Source of the DNA: Arcticibacter svalbardensis MN12-7
Lineage (GTDB): Bacteria > Bacteroidota > Bacteroidia > Sphingobacteriales > Sphingobacteriaceae
Assembly: GCF_000403135.1 (NCBI RefSeq)
Contig: NZ_AQPN01000049.1
Coordinates: 20,419 to 84,418, forward strand
Reading direction: 5' to 3'
DNA: 64,000 nt
Part shown: in pieces, positions 27,988-37,260 of the stretch
How positions within the stretch are numbered: position 1 is the first letter of the stretch
Layout of the letters: each line of letters opens with the position of its first letter
Notes under the pieces: model-generated
Databases searched by the model: none
Told to the model about the DNA's origin: nothing
What the model saw: the letters and a program-made list of their open reading frames with translations, nothing else
Program-made: the position numbers and the translations under genes

Positions 27988-29026
27988 TATCCTTCTTAAC
28001 TGCCAATTCTTTTCTGATCACTGGTGCTACCTGTGTGCCATATAATTCAATAGCCTTAAGTACATCTTTATGTGCGGTAAAACCAGTCACAAATTGAGCT
28101 AAAAAGCGAGTATTATGGAACAACTCATACTGACCCATGATTTTGTCGATCGCCTGTTGTACGTTACCAACAATTAAGGGCCCGTCATTCCGCAGAAATT
28201 CAAATTGATTCCTATTCATTGGCGACCAGCCTCGATCACGACCCACCCGGTTCATCAAAGCCTCATAAGAGGGATAAAAATCATTTGCAGCCTGTCGGGA
28301 ATCCTCTGCAACATAAAACTGAGAACTGATCCCCAACTGCAATTTACTCACATCGTGACCAGCCTTACGCGCTGACTCCCTATAAAGTTCCACAAAAGAT
28401 AAAAACTGTCTCGGTGGACTTCCTAAAATAGCAATCACCATAGGAAGATTAAGTTTACCCGCCCGCACAGCAGAAGCTGGCGTACCACCAACACCTAACC
28501 AAATTGGAATAGCAGACTGTAAAGGCCTTGGATAAACCCCTTTATTAGCGATTCCTGCCCTATGTTTACCTTCCCAGGAAACGACTTCCTGTTCATTTAT
28601 GCGCATTAACAGCTCCAGTTTTTCTGTAAAAAGAGCATCATAATCGCCCAGATCGTAACCAAATAAGGGAAAAGATTCAATAAACGATCCCCTACCGGCT
28701 ATAATTTCCGCTCTTCCATTTGAAATCAGATCAACAGTAGCAAAATTCTGAAACACACGAACCGGATCAGCAGAACTCAATACGGTAACAGAACTGGATA
28801 ACCTGATATTTTTAGTAATAGCAGCTGCAGCTGCCATCAAAATTTCAGGAGCAGAGATCACAAAGTCCGGTCGATGATGCTCCCCGAACGCAAATACATC
28901 CAATCCAACCTCATCAGCAAGTTTTACTTCTTCCAGTAATTCCTGTATTCTTTGATGCGCATGTACGGCCTTGCCCGATACACCATCCGGTTGAACTTCC
29001 CCAAACGTACTTATCCCTAATTCCAT
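27977..29026 (-). CDS. LLM-class flavin-dependent oxidoreductase (luciferase-like)
   Basis: A 349-residue luciferase-like TIM-barrel monooxygenase. The N-terminus MELGISTFGEVQPDG and the FAFGEHHRPDFVISAP segment are typical, with VTVLSSADPVRVFQNFATVD and AEIIAGRGSF further on. Members use reduced flavin (FMNH2 or F420) and oxygen on diverse substrates. It overlaps the rlmF 3' end by 11 bases in convergent orientation and has no functional partner nearby. The substrate is unknown. Confidence 0.92.
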   Translation of the reverse strand: MELGISTFGEVQPDGVSGKAVHAHQRIQELLEEVKLADEVGLDVFAFGEHHRPDFVISAPEILMAAAAAITKNIRLSSSVTVLSSADPVRVFQNFATVDLISNGRAEIIAGRGSFIESFPLFGYDLGDYDALFTEKLELLMRINEQEVVSWEGKHRAGIANKGVYPRPLQSAIPIWLGVGGTPASAVRAGKLNLPMVIAILGSPPRQFLSFVELYRESARKAGHDVSKLQLGISSQFYVAEDSRQAANDFYPSYEALMNRVGRDRGWSPMNRNQFEFLRNDGPLIVGNVQQAIDKIMGQYELFHNTRFLAQFVTGFTAHKDVLKAIELYGTQVAPVIRKELAVKKDIMV

Positions 29027-29248
29027 GTGACGTCAATTTATAAAAAACACGAATTCTTTTTAACCATGATTTACTTAAACAAACATAATCAAGTTATTGT
29101 TCATCTTACTGCCGACCAGGAAAATTCTAAACTAATAAAGAAAAACTAAGCCCTGTAATTCAGTACCAATTGCTTGTTTTTAATAAATGTTATAAATATC
29201 TTTAATTACCAATAGAATACTCGTTATATACCTTAAAATCAAGATTCA

Positions 29249-29499
29249 ATGGTTACCCAATTTGAGCAAATCCGTGAACAGCAAAAGCAGTCATGGAACA
29301 AATTTTCATCCGGATGGAATAAGTGGAACACCTTTATGATGGCCTTCTTAGGCCCTATAGGCGAAAGTATTATTAGTAGTTTGGACTTAAAAGATAGTTG
29401 CCGCCATGTCTGAAGCAGATGAACCAACAAAAGCATTAATAAAACGAGATGTCTCTGAACTATCCTAAACCCAAAATCATTATTTACGGAGAAAAATAG
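29249..29499 (+). pseudogene. UbiE/COQ5-type methyltransferase remnant with large internal deletion
   Basis: The start MVTQFEQIREQQKQSWNKF and GWNKWNTFMMAFLGPIGESI resemble the N-terminus of Bacteroidota SAM methyltransferases, but the frame ends after about 55 codons at DSCRHV. From about 29397 another frame reads VAAMSEADEPTKALIKRDV, and from 29458 a third reads NYPKPKIIIYGEK and stops at 29499. These match the expected C-terminal end of the same family. The SAM-binding core is entirely missing and at least two frame changes remain. It is non-functional and lies just before the gluconate kinase start. Confidence 0.75.
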
Positions 29500-29512
29500 C
29501 GCTATGAACTAA

Positions 29513-31006
29513 ATGCTGGAGTATATAATAGGAATTGATATTGGCACTGGTAGCACAAAATGTGTTGCTATGGATCTAAAGGGAGCAGTTATTGGCACCT
29601 CCCAACAGCATTACACCATCTCCCATCCGGAGCATGGTTATAGCGAACAGGACCCTGAACTAATCTGGCAGGCCTTTGTCAAATGCTTTAAGGACCTTTT
29701 AACCAGACTTAAAGAAGATCCCCTGACCATAAGCCTGAGTACGGCGATGCATAGCGTGATCCCAACGGATGAAAATGGAATGGCACTATCCAATATGATT
29801 ACCTGGGCGGATATCAGAAGCGAGAGTATAGCCACTAATCTCAAAAACTCAGCTGAAGGCGAAACCTTTTACCGTTTAACCGGCACACCTATCCATCCAA
29901 TGTCGCCCTTATGTAAACTGATTTGGCTTAGGGAAAATAAAGCAGCATTGTTCAACAACACCAGCCGGTTTATTTCCATCAAGGAATATATCTGGTATAA
30001 ACTCTTTCATGAATTCCAGATCGATTATTCCATTGCATCCGCTACAGGGCTGTTTGATATCAAGAAATTAAAATGGAACGAAGAAGTTTGCTCTTATGCC
30101 GGTATCGACCGTCAAAAGCTATCCACACCAGTTAACACCAGTTATAGCCGGAAAGATCTTAGTCCACATATAACTACTCTTTTAGGTTTAAAGACAAACG
30201 TTCCCTTTGTAATAGGTGCCAGCGATGGCTGCTGCGCTAACTTAGGGAGTTTTACCACTAAACCAGGAACAGCCGCACTCACCATAGGAACCAGTGGTGC
30301 TGTCCGGATTACAGGCACAGATCCGGTATATAATTATAGCGCCATGATCTTCAATTACCTGCTTGATGAACAAACATTTGTAAGCGGCGGTGCAGTAAAT
30401 AACGGGGGCAATGCAGTAAACTGGTTGCTGGAAAACTTTCTTAACAAAAGCCCGGTAAGCCCTCAAGACTATGTCAATCTATTTAATACCATTGAAACAG
30501 TTCCTGCGGGAAGTAAGGGTCTACTATTTTTACCCTATTTGTATGGTGAACGTGCCCCAATCTGGAATGCTAAAAGTAGCGGAGCTTTTTTAAACATTCG
30601 TCCCGAACATGATCAATCCCATTTTTCAAGGGCGGTACTCGAAGGGATTTGTTACGCCTTGAACGATGTGCTAAAAACCCTCGAACAATCATCTCCCCCT
30701 ATAGAACGCATAAATGTGAGCGGTGGATTCATCAGCTCGCCTACCTGGTTACAAATGTTAGCTGATATCACCGGAAAAAATCTTTATGTGCTCCAATTAG
30801 AAGATGCCTCCGCCATTGGTGCAATTTACATGGCTTTAAAAGCCCTATTCCCTGATGTTGCTTATTCAACCCCGGACCAAAACAACACCCTCATTATTAA
30901 ACCAAACATTCAAAACCACGAGTTATACGCTAAATCCTTCATCATATATAAAAAAGTAGTTCAAAATATGAAGGAATCTATGGATCTTTTCACCTCTTTA
31001 ACCTAA
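29513..31006 (+). CDS. gntK: Gluconokinase, FGGY family
   Basis: A 497-residue FGGY kinase. The phosphate-binding start is IGIDIGTGSTKCVAMD; other family markers are the sugar-binding region HGYSEQDPELIW, ITWADIRS, GASDGCCANLGS and the C-terminal VSGGFISSPTWLQMLADITG. Gluconate kinases of this type phosphorylate D-gluconate to 6-phosphogluconate in the cytoplasm. The next gene, 8 bases downstream, is a damaged GntP gluconate permease, which supports the assignment. The start ATG lies 14 bases after the methyltransferase remnant ends. Xylulokinase is the main alternative. Confidence 0.85.
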   Translation: MLEYIIGIDIGTGSTKCVAMDLKGAVIGTSQQHYTISHPEHGYSEQDPELIWQAFVKCFKDLLTRLKEDPLTISLSTAMHSVIPTDENGMALSNMITWADIRSESIATNLKNSAEGETFYRLTGTPIHPMSPLCKLIWLRENKAALFNNTSRFISIKEYIWYKLFHEFQIDYSIASATGLFDIKKLKWNEEVCSYAGIDRQKLSTPVNTSYSRKDLSPHITTLLGLKTNVPFVIGASDGCCANLGSFTTKPGTAALTIGTSGAVRITGTDPVYNYSAMIFNYLLDEQTFVSGGAVNNGGNAVNWLLENFLNKSPVSPQDYVNLFNTIETVPAGSKGLLFLPYLYGERAPIWNAKSSGAFLNIRPEHDQSHFSRAVLEGICYALNDVLKTLEQSSPPIERINVSGGFISSPTWLQMLADITGKNLYVLQLEDASAIGAIYMALKALFPDVAYSTPDQNNTLIIKPNIQNHELYAKSFIIYKKVVQNMKESMDLFTSLT

Positions 31007-31013
31007 CCAATTC

Positions 31014-31771
31014 ATGGCCCTACTTTATGTCCTGGCCGGTATTATCATCTTGTTAATACTAATCTTAAAGAAGCTTAATCCAATGCTGGCCTTGCTTATC
31101 GTATCTATCCTGACGGGATTAATGCTAAGCATGCCGCCAGAAAAACTAATGCTTTCCATTGGCAATGGTATCGGCAATACCCTTGGTGGCATGGTGATGA
31201 TCCTTACCCTTGGCGCCATGGTGGGTAAACTAGCTGAAGATAGTGGTGGTTACTCATCCCGATAAGTCAGAAGTTTAAAACCATGCAAAGCATAATCATG
31301 CAAACGGAAGAGGGACTTCCTTCTTCTTTTAAAAGTTTTGCTATCACCTTAATGCCTATTTTCCTGATTGCTGGAGGTCATATAGGCGCTTTAATTTTCC
31401 ATGGTAAACTCCAGCAGGTCTTTAGTTTTCTTGCAGCCCCTACAGTCGCCTTACTTTTATCCGTCATCATCTTATTTATCCTGAACATTGAGATAAAGAA
31501 GGCAATGGAATCCTGCGTGGAAGGCGTAAAAAGCGTCGCCATGATCATTCTGATCATTGCAGCTGGCGGTGCTTTTAAACAGGTACTTATTGATAGTGGT
31601 GTTGGTAAAGAAGTAGAGCTCATTGCCTCAACCTGGCATGCCTCACCCCTATTTCTAGGCTGGGCAATTGCTGCACTTCTACGTATTACACTAGGGTCCT
31701 CTACTGTAGCGACACTCACCACTTCAGGCATGGTGATGCCCTTCGTTCATTCAGGCACCTCACCCGATTAG
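31014..31771 (+). pseudogene. GntP-family gluconate permease remnant (internal deletion, frameshift, C-terminal loss)
   Basis: The first frame (31014-31265) reads ALLYVLAGIIILLILIL and GAMVGKLAEDSGG, the N-terminal two to three helices of GntP, then stops. The second frame (to 31771) resumes at LPSSFKSFAITLMPIFLIAG and continues through SVAMIILIIAAGGAFKQVL and LRITLGSSTVATLTTSG, ending early at SGTSPD. A normal GntP is about 440 residues; roughly the second quarter and the last helices are missing here. It is in operon position behind gntK, 8 bases apart. Gluconate uptake by this route is therefore lost. Confidence 0.85.
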
Positions 31772-31885
31772 GTAATTGACCGAAGAAGCCAATTTAAACT
31801 ACTCACAACCATTTACTAAAATAGCAATGTTACTCTCTACCTATATGCAAAATTATTACACGACCTTCCAAGTTTTACAATAGTA

Positions 31886-32719
31886 TTAAATTTTTCTAGC
31901 TGCTTTGACCTCCTTTGTAAGGGCAGCCACTTCTTTCAGTAATAAAGGAAAAGCCGGCTCAGCCATGCCACCATGATCAAAACCCTGCAGCTCATATATC
32001 CGGGTACGTTTATGTCCGACCAGCTTCATCATACGAAACAGGTAAGCGTTTTCTTCATACCGGCCAAACAACTCCATTTCACGATCACCAGTAATTAAAA
32101 GCATGGGTGGTGCATCAGACCTCACGAAGTAAAGTGGGGCATACTCATCTATTTGAGGTTGTGTTTCTTTAATGCCCCTTTCCTGACGGATGGTAAAATG
32201 TGTAATAGCCTGTCCACTGAATGGAATAAGTCCCGCAATGCTGTTGGCATCAATATTATACTTACTTAAGTACTTTTTATCCAGCGTAACCATCATTCCC
32301 AGATAGCCACCAGCAGAGTGACCAGATACAAAAATAAGATCCGGATTTCCACCATATTCGCTGATATGCTGAAAGGCCCAGGCTATTGCTGCAGCAGCAT
32401 CTTCAATATAAACAGGTGCTTTAACTTTAGGCGACAAGCGATAACCAACACCGATTACAGCATAACCTTTATCCATGAGCGCCTTTGGTATTTCTTTGCT
32501 CCCACCGGTTATACCGCCTCCGTGAAACCAAATGATGGTTGAATAGTTTTTAACTCCTTTAGGATAGTATAGATCCAGTCTGCACTGTGAGTTTTGATAA
32601 GCGTCTTTTTTGTCGGTTAAATTTGAATAATAGGGTAAGTCTTTTTCAGTAACATAAGCCTGTTGGGCATGAAGAGTCAATGTCCCTAAAAACAAAAATA
32701 GCAGGATTAAGCGTTTCAT
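31886..32719 (-). CDS. Exported alpha/beta hydrolase / acetyl esterase
   Basis: A 277-residue protein with a Sec signal peptide (LILLFLFLGTLTLHA). It has the HGGG oxyanion motif (66-69), nucleophile S135 in GHSAGGYLG, an acid in TGDREMELF and the catalytic His in GFDHGGM. This is the esterase/lipase fold common among carbohydrate esterases that deacetylate glycans. It lies 35 bases downstream of the ThuA gene on the same strand, so both may handle a sugar substrate in the periplasm. The exact acyl group is not known. Confidence 0.88.
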   Translation of the reverse strand: MKRLILLFLFLGTLTLHAQQAYVTEKDLPYYSNLTDKKDAYQNSQCRLDLYYPKGVKNYSTIIWFHGGGITGGSKEIPKALMDKGYAVIGVGYRLSPKVKAPVYIEDAAAAIAWAFQHISEYGGNPDLIFVSGHSAGGYLGMMVTLDKKYLSKYNIDANSIAGLIPFSGQAITHFTIRQERGIKETQPQIDEYAPLYFVRSDAPPMLLITGDREMELFGRYEENAYLFRMMKLVGHKRTRIYELQGFDHGGMAEPAFPLLLKEVAALTKEVKAARKI

Positions 32720-32754
32720 AATTTAATTTAGGTAAGAATTAATTAGTGAATTTA

Positions 32755-33507
32755 TCATTTCATTTTCTTGGTTCCTAAAGCATACTGCAAACCTCCTAAA
32801 AGATGTTTCAAGAAAAGCGGATCAGAATAAGATGCTTCAGTATGTCCCAATGCGGTATAAAAGGATCGACCACCATCAAAGTCATGATACCAGCTCATCG
32901 GATGGTAGTCGCCCATTTTAGCAGGTCCTGCATCATAACTATGCTCATCAATAGTAATTAGCACATGCAAAGGGTCTTTCGTCATCCATTTAAAGTTATA
33001 CCATTCGTCTTTTCTTTGCCATTGATCAGGCAGATGAGAAGTGGCAATACTATTTTTATCGACTACATTTAATACAGCCGTTTGCTGTTCAGGGTGTTTA
33101 GCAAAATAAGCACCTACTAAATCACCAAACCAAGGCCAATCGTATTCGGTATCTGTAGCAGCATGTACTCCAGCAAAACCGTTCCCTGCCTGAATGTAGT
33201 GCTGAAAAGCACTTTGTTGTTCCTCATTTAACACATCACCTGTTGTACTTAAAAACACAACTGCCTGATACTTTTTTAATCCCTTTTTAGTAAATAAGTC
33301 TGCTTTACTCGTGGTATCTACATCAAAACCATTTTCCTTTCCCAATTTAAGTATCGCTAATTTCCCCACCTCAATGGAGGAATGATGATACCCTGCGGTT
33401 TTACAAAAAACAAGTAATCTGGCTTTCCTTTGAGCCATACTAGTCACACTAAAAAACAGGAATAGCAGGAATAAAGTCCCTCTTAGGTTTATTGTTTTGT
33501 TTATCAT
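32755..33507 (-). CDS. ThuA-domain protein, exported
   Basis: A 250-residue protein with a signal peptide (GTLFLLFLFFSVTSMAQ). The ThuA fold (class I glutamine-amidotransferase-like) is shown by RLLVFCKTAGYHHSS, AVVFLSTTGDVL, GFAGVHAATDTEYDWPWF and the C-terminal TALGHTEASYSDPLF. ThuA proteins are linked to trehalose and other sugar metabolism in Bacteroidota, but the reaction is uncertain. It is upstream of the esterase gene, 35 bases apart, likely one operon. Confidence 0.9.
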   Translation of the reverse strand: MINKTINLRGTLFLLFLFFSVTSMAQRKARLLVFCKTAGYHHSSIEVGKLAILKLGKENGFDVDTTSKADLFTKKGLKKYQAVVFLSTTGDVLNEEQQSAFQHYIQAGNGFAGVHAATDTEYDWPWFGDLVGAYFAKHPEQQTAVLNVVDKNSIATSHLPDQWQRKDEWYNFKWMTKDPLHVLITIDEHSYDAGPAKMGDYHPMSWYHDFDGGRSFYTALGHTEASYSDPLFLKHLLGGLQYALGTKKMK

Positions 33508-33882
33508 GGTTATTGAAAAAGTTTATTTATTGGATTATATTTTTATCAAGATAGTGCTTATTTACTAGTATTTTGGGTATCTCCGATTATTTTTTAACCT
33601 GTTTAAATATTTGGTTCTTAATTTCAGCGCACTTCCTACCCACCTCAGTCGCACCTCCTCCGCACCTTCTCCGCTCGGCAAGCGAATAAACTGAAACTTA
33701 GGTCAAAATTAAATCCCTTTTAAGTATACATAAAACAACAAGGTGGCTGCTTTAAAATACCTGTATTTGAAATCAGTGTGGCAACAACAAAAACGGTTGT
33801 GCTATATTTACACTATATAGCACAAAAAGATAACCTGGCAAAACCCTATCCGGTTCTGTTAGTTTATCAACGCATAAGTACT
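33508..33882. other. Regulatory intergenic region between ThuA gene and GH13 gene
   Basis: About 375 bases shared by two divergent genes. Apart from the inverted repeat near its right end I see only AT-rich sequence and a short C/T-rich patch around 33630-33670 (CTTCCTACCCACCTC and CACCTCCTCC). No coding frame is convincing. Confidence 0.4.
33797..33825. promoter_or_regulatory. Inverted repeat, probable operator of GH13 gene
   Basis: The arms TTGTGCTATAT (33797-33807) and ATATAGCACAA (33815-33825) are perfect 11-bp inverses with a 7-base spacer (TTACACT). It ends 57 bases before the chosen GH13 start codon. It is too far upstream and too weakly flanked for a terminator, so a regulator-binding site is the likely reading. 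The protein that binds it is not in the window. Confidence 0.6.
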
Positions 33883-35265
33883 ATGAACAAACACATCTCC
33901 TCTTGGGTTAACAAAGCCATTTTTTATCATATCTATCCCCTGGGCTTATTTGGCGCTCCTTTGGAAAATGATTTTTTCAGTCCTATTGTCAACAGGTTGG
34001 AACGCCTGCAGGACTGGATCCCCTATATGAAAAGCATGGGCTGCAATGCCTTATACCTGGGCCCCGTATTTGAATCCGATTTTCATGGTTATGATACAGC
34101 AGATTATCTCTTAGTAGACAGAAGGCTCGGTACCAATGAAACTTTAAAAAATTTAAGCAGCAGTCTGCATGAAAATGGGATCAAATTGGTGCTCGATACC
34201 GTCTTTAACCATGTAGGACGCAATTTCTGGGCATTTAAGGACCTGCAGTGTAATGGCGAAAATTCCCCATATAAAGATTGGTTTGATGGGGTAGATTTTA
34301 GTCGTAATAGCACGTATGGCGACGACTTCTTTTATGAAGGCTGGTACGATGCTTATAACCTGGTCAAATTAAATTTAGAAAACACAGAAGTTAAGAAATA
34401 CTTGTTTGAGGTCGTATCCTTTTGGGTTGATGAATTCAAAATTGACGGACTACGTTTGGATGTAGCTGAGATTATGAGTAAGCAATTTTTAGCCGAACTT
34501 GCTGAGCATAGTCGGCAACTGCAACCAGACCTGTGGCTGATGGGTGAAGTAATATATGGTGATTATAATGAATGGGCGAACAAAAATATGCTTGATTCTA
34601 CAACCAATTACCAAGCTTATAAAGGCCTCTATTCCTGCCACAATGATTGCAATTACTTTGAAATCGCCTTCACATTAAACCGTCAGTTCGGTCTGGATGG
34701 TGTTTATAAAGACTTACAGCTTTACAATTTTGTGGACAACCACGATACAACACGAATAGCCAGCATCTTAACAAATGAGCAGCACATGTTTCCTTTGCAT
34801 GCCATCCTGTATACCATGCCGGGAATTCCTTCCCTATATTATGGGAGCGAATGGGGTATCAGAGGTATTAAAGGAGCACATGAAGATACATTGCTCCGAC
34901 CTGAGGTTGCTATTATACCAGATCCTTCTTCGTCATCCATCAGTCGCTATATTCAACAGTTAGCAAAAATCAAACTGGATTCCATTGCACTTCAGGAAGG
35001 AGATTATGAAGAGCTCTTTGTGGATCATCAACAATTTGCATTCAGTCGTTCAACAGCCAACGAAATAATTATTATTCTGGTGAACTCAGCTCAGGAGTCT
35101 GTTTCAATCACATTAGTATATGACCGGGATGAGGGCTTGCAATTTCAGGATCAACTGGATCCTGAATATCTGACGACTGTACATCAGCAACAAATTGTGG
35201 TGAATGAAATTCCGGGTTATGGAGCAAGGATATTGATCGGCATAAGAGTTATTGAAACACTGTAG
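33883..35265 (+). CDS. Alpha-amylase family glycosidase (GH13)
   Basis: 460 residues from the ATG at 33883 (MNKHISSWVNKAIFYHIYP). The frame is open upstream to a GTG at 33778, but that extension runs across the inverted repeat and has no family match. The GH13 regions are intact: DTVFNH (region I), GLRLDVAE with nucleophile D193 (II), GEVIYGD with acid/base E222 (III) and FVDNHDTTRI with D288 (IV). No signal peptide is seen, suggesting cytoplasmic breakdown of malto-oligosaccharides or cyclodextrin-like sugars. The exact specificity is unknown. Confidence 0.9.
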   Translation: MNKHISSWVNKAIFYHIYPLGLFGAPLENDFFSPIVNRLERLQDWIPYMKSMGCNALYLGPVFESDFHGYDTADYLLVDRRLGTNETLKNLSSSLHENGIKLVLDTVFNHVGRNFWAFKDLQCNGENSPYKDWFDGVDFSRNSTYGDDFFYEGWYDAYNLVKLNLENTEVKKYLFEVVSFWVDEFKIDGLRLDVAEIMSKQFLAELAEHSRQLQPDLWLMGEVIYGDYNEWANKNMLDSTTNYQAYKGLYSCHNDCNYFEIAFTLNRQFGLDGVYKDLQLYNFVDNHDTTRIASILTNEQHMFPLHAILYTMPGIPSLYYGSEWGIRGIKGAHEDTLLRPEVAIIPDPSSSSISRYIQQLAKIKLDSIALQEGDYEELFVDHQQFAFSRSTANEIIIILVNSAQESVSITLVYDRDEGLQFQDQLDPEYLTTVHQQQIVVNEIPGYGARILIGIRVIETL

Positions 35266-35486
35266 CAGCAAAGCTTTGTTCCCTATTTTTTAACAATTTT
35301 GGTTTGATATTTTTCTGTATTACCCCAATCAAAGGATGCTTATTTTCTCAGCAAAGATATAAGATACTGTAAATGAGTGCAATTATTCCTTTATTTGTAG
35401 CACGCAGTATCTATAATCCTAAATGATTAAAAATGCTTAGTAATTGAGAAATCAAATCATGGTTGGATAATCAAAAAACCTAAAGA

Positions 35487-36062
35487 ATGTCAGCTTTACA
35501 AACTATCTATCGCCATCCCCTATTGACTGCTGAAGAACTTGAAATCATTTTCAAAGCACATAGAAAAATCACTTTTAATAAAGGTGATTTTCTACTAAAA
35601 AAAGAACAGGTTGCCGATGGCTATTTCTGTGTAGAGAAAGGACTCATTCGCTCGTATGTATACGATTTTAATGGTAATGATATCACCACAGGATTTATAG
35701 GTAAAAACGAAATTGCTATTGATGTCATTTCCCTATTTCATCGGATTCCTAGTGTTGAATATTTTCAGGCCTTAACGGATTGTGAGTGTTATGTCATCGA
35801 TTTGGAATCATTTCAGAGGTTATATCACTCGATCATAGGACTTAATGAATGGGGACGCGCATGGATGTCAGAAAGCTTATTTGAATTGAAACAACGGACC
35901 ATTTCAATGATCACTGATTCTGCAACTGAACGCTATGAAAGATTACAAAGCCGGCATCCGCATATCGTACAGCAATCTCCATTAAAATTCATTGCCAGCT
36001 ATTTAGGAATTACCGATACGTCTTTAAGCCGGATAAGAAAAGAGCTGGTAAAAGAAAATTAA
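35487..36062 (+). CDS. Crp/Fnr-family transcriptional regulator
   Basis: A 191-residue regulator. The cyclic-nucleotide-binding fold runs from about 10 to 120 (FNKGDFLLKKEQVADGYF, KGLIRSYVYDFNGNDI). The C-terminal winged helix is short (LKFIASYLGITDTSLSRIRKEL), as in the common Bacteroidota subgroup. No cysteine cluster for an iron-sulfur centre is seen. The VOC and DinB genes follow on the same strand 79 bases downstream, and it may control them. The effector is unknown. Confidence 0.92.
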   Translation: MSALQTIYRHPLLTAEELEIIFKAHRKITFNKGDFLLKKEQVADGYFCVEKGLIRSYVYDFNGNDITTGFIGKNEIAIDVISLFHRIPSVEYFQALTDCECYVIDLESFQRLYHSIIGLNEWGRAWMSESLFELKQRTISMITDSATERYERLQSRHPHIVQQSPLKFIASYLGITDTSLSRIRKELVKEN

Positions 36063-36141
36063 TTTGAATTTCTTGTCTTATGGCAAGTAGATTGAAACTG
36101 GATTGTCTTAGTTTTAGATTAAAACTTCAAAACCACTTCAT

Positions 36142-36558
36142 ATGATAGTCAACCCATATCTAAATTTCAATGGAAATGCAGAAGAAGCTTTCCAATTCTA
36201 CCAGTCGGTATTCGGTGGTGAGATGTTTATCCAGAGAATGAGTGAAGCGCCTGGAACAGAAAACCTTTCAGATAAAGAGAAAAATATGGCCATGCATGTA
36301 TCGCTACCCATCGGTAACGGGCAACACCTTATGGCATCAGATTGTATAGAATCTCAGGGGATGACCTTGAATTTGGGCAACAATAATTACATAGCGCTAT
36401 CAACGGATAGCAGGGAAGAAACAGATAAAATATTCCATGCACTTTCAGCCGGGGGAATTGTGGAGATGCCCTTGGAGGATATGTTCTGGGGAGATTATTT
36501 TACATCGTTTAAGGATAAATACGGCATTTGCTGGATGTTAATATATTCCAATAAATAA
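36142..36558 (+). CDS. VOC-family protein, PhnB / glyoxalase-like
   Basis: A 138-residue single-domain VOC protein. The start is YLNFNGNAEEAFQFYQSVFG, the mid-part has HVSLPIGNGQHLMASDCI and the end is FTSFKDKYGICWML, all typical of PhnB-like VOC proteins. These are fold relatives of glyoxalase and bleomycin-resistance proteins, with mostly unknown substrates. A second relative is encoded at 59346. The DinB-like gene begins 6 bases after its stop, so the two are translationally close. Confidence 0.9.
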   Translation: MIVNPYLNFNGNAEEAFQFYQSVFGGEMFIQRMSEAPGTENLSDKEKNMAMHVSLPIGNGQHLMASDCIESQGMTLNLGNNNYIALSTDSREETDKIFHALSAGGIVEMPLEDMFWGDYFTSFKDKYGICWMLIYSNK

Positions 36559-36564
36559 CAAATT

Positions 36565-37200
36565 ATGAAACGACTAATTGCTCTTTTATCAATCATGCTC
36601 CTGTCGGTTTACAACCTTTCTGCGGAGCAGACTTATCCTAAAGATTCGGTTACTATGGGTTCTTTAAACGGAAAAGATTTTTTACTTCATTATTATCAGC
36701 AAACTTTGGATTCGCTCCAGAAAAGTGTAGAAGGATTGAGCGAAGCACAGTTGCAATTTAAAGCAGGTCCGGATCGATGGTCTATAAGCCAGTGTTTAGA
36801 ACATATTGTGCTTACAGAAAAGGCAATCTTTGCTTTTGCTTCTAAAGGAATGAGTGGTACTGCAAATCCCGAACGCCGAAAAGAGATTAAAGCTACAGAT
36901 GATGTAATTATAAATGGAATGAATGACAGAAGTCATAAAGCAAAAGCCGACCCGGCATTGACGGGAAAGGGGAAATACAATACGTCCGCTGATGCAATAA
37001 AGGATTTACAAGATTACAGAAAAGTAATTCTGGACTATATCAACTCGGTTCCATTACTTGATTTGCGCAATCATGTCAGTGACTCCCCTCTTGGTGTTAT
37101 AGATGGGTTTCAATCATTTTTGTTTATCGCCGCACATACCTCCAGGCATACCTTACAGATTAAAGAAGTGAAAGCAGACGTTAATTTCCCAAAACAATAA
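36565..37200 (+). CDS. DinB-superfamily protein with N-terminal signal sequence
   Basis: A 211-residue protein with an apparent signal peptide (LIALLSIMLLSVYNLSA), so it is probably exported. The DinB four-helix bundle starts at about residue 45. His residues that could bind metal occur in QCLEHIVLTEKA and in AAHTSRHTLQI. DinB-fold enzymes include thiol-dependent S-transferases, but many members have no known role. It is 6 bases downstream of the VOC gene and ends at a strong terminator. Confidence 0.88.
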   Translation: MKRLIALLSIMLLSVYNLSAEQTYPKDSVTMGSLNGKDFLLHYYQQTLDSLQKSVEGLSEAQLQFKAGPDRWSISQCLEHIVLTEKAIFAFASKGMSGTANPERRKEIKATDDVIINGMNDRSHKAKADPALTGKGKYNTSADAIKDLQDYRKVILDYINSVPLLDLRNHVSDSPLGVIDGFQSFLFIAAHTSRHTLQIKEVKADVNFPKQ

Positions 37201-37205
37201 AAAAA

Positions 37206-37235
37206 ACGAGCCTGTGCAATTAAGTCCAGGCTCGT
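37206..37235 (+). terminator. Terminator after DinB-like gene
   Basis: The arms ACGAGCCTG and CAGGCTCGT form a perfect 9-bp stem with a 12-base loop, preceded by an A-run and followed by AT-rich DNA. It lies between the convergent DinB and GH3 genes and may serve both. Confidence 0.82.
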
Positions 37236-37260
37236 ATAAAGTTTAGAAAAATTTAATTTA

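Noticed and set aside
29239..29436. Leftward open frame of 65 codons
   Set aside because: It is the antisense of the methyltransferase remnant, whose plus-strand reading has clear family resemblance.
33630..33670. C-rich CACCTCCTCC patch as a possible repeat
   Set aside because: Too short and irregular to call a repeat or regulatory element.
33778..33882. GTG start extending the GH13 protein by 35 residues
   Set aside because: The extension has no signal peptide or family match and runs through a perfect inverted repeat; the ATG at 33883 begins the normal GH13 sequence.
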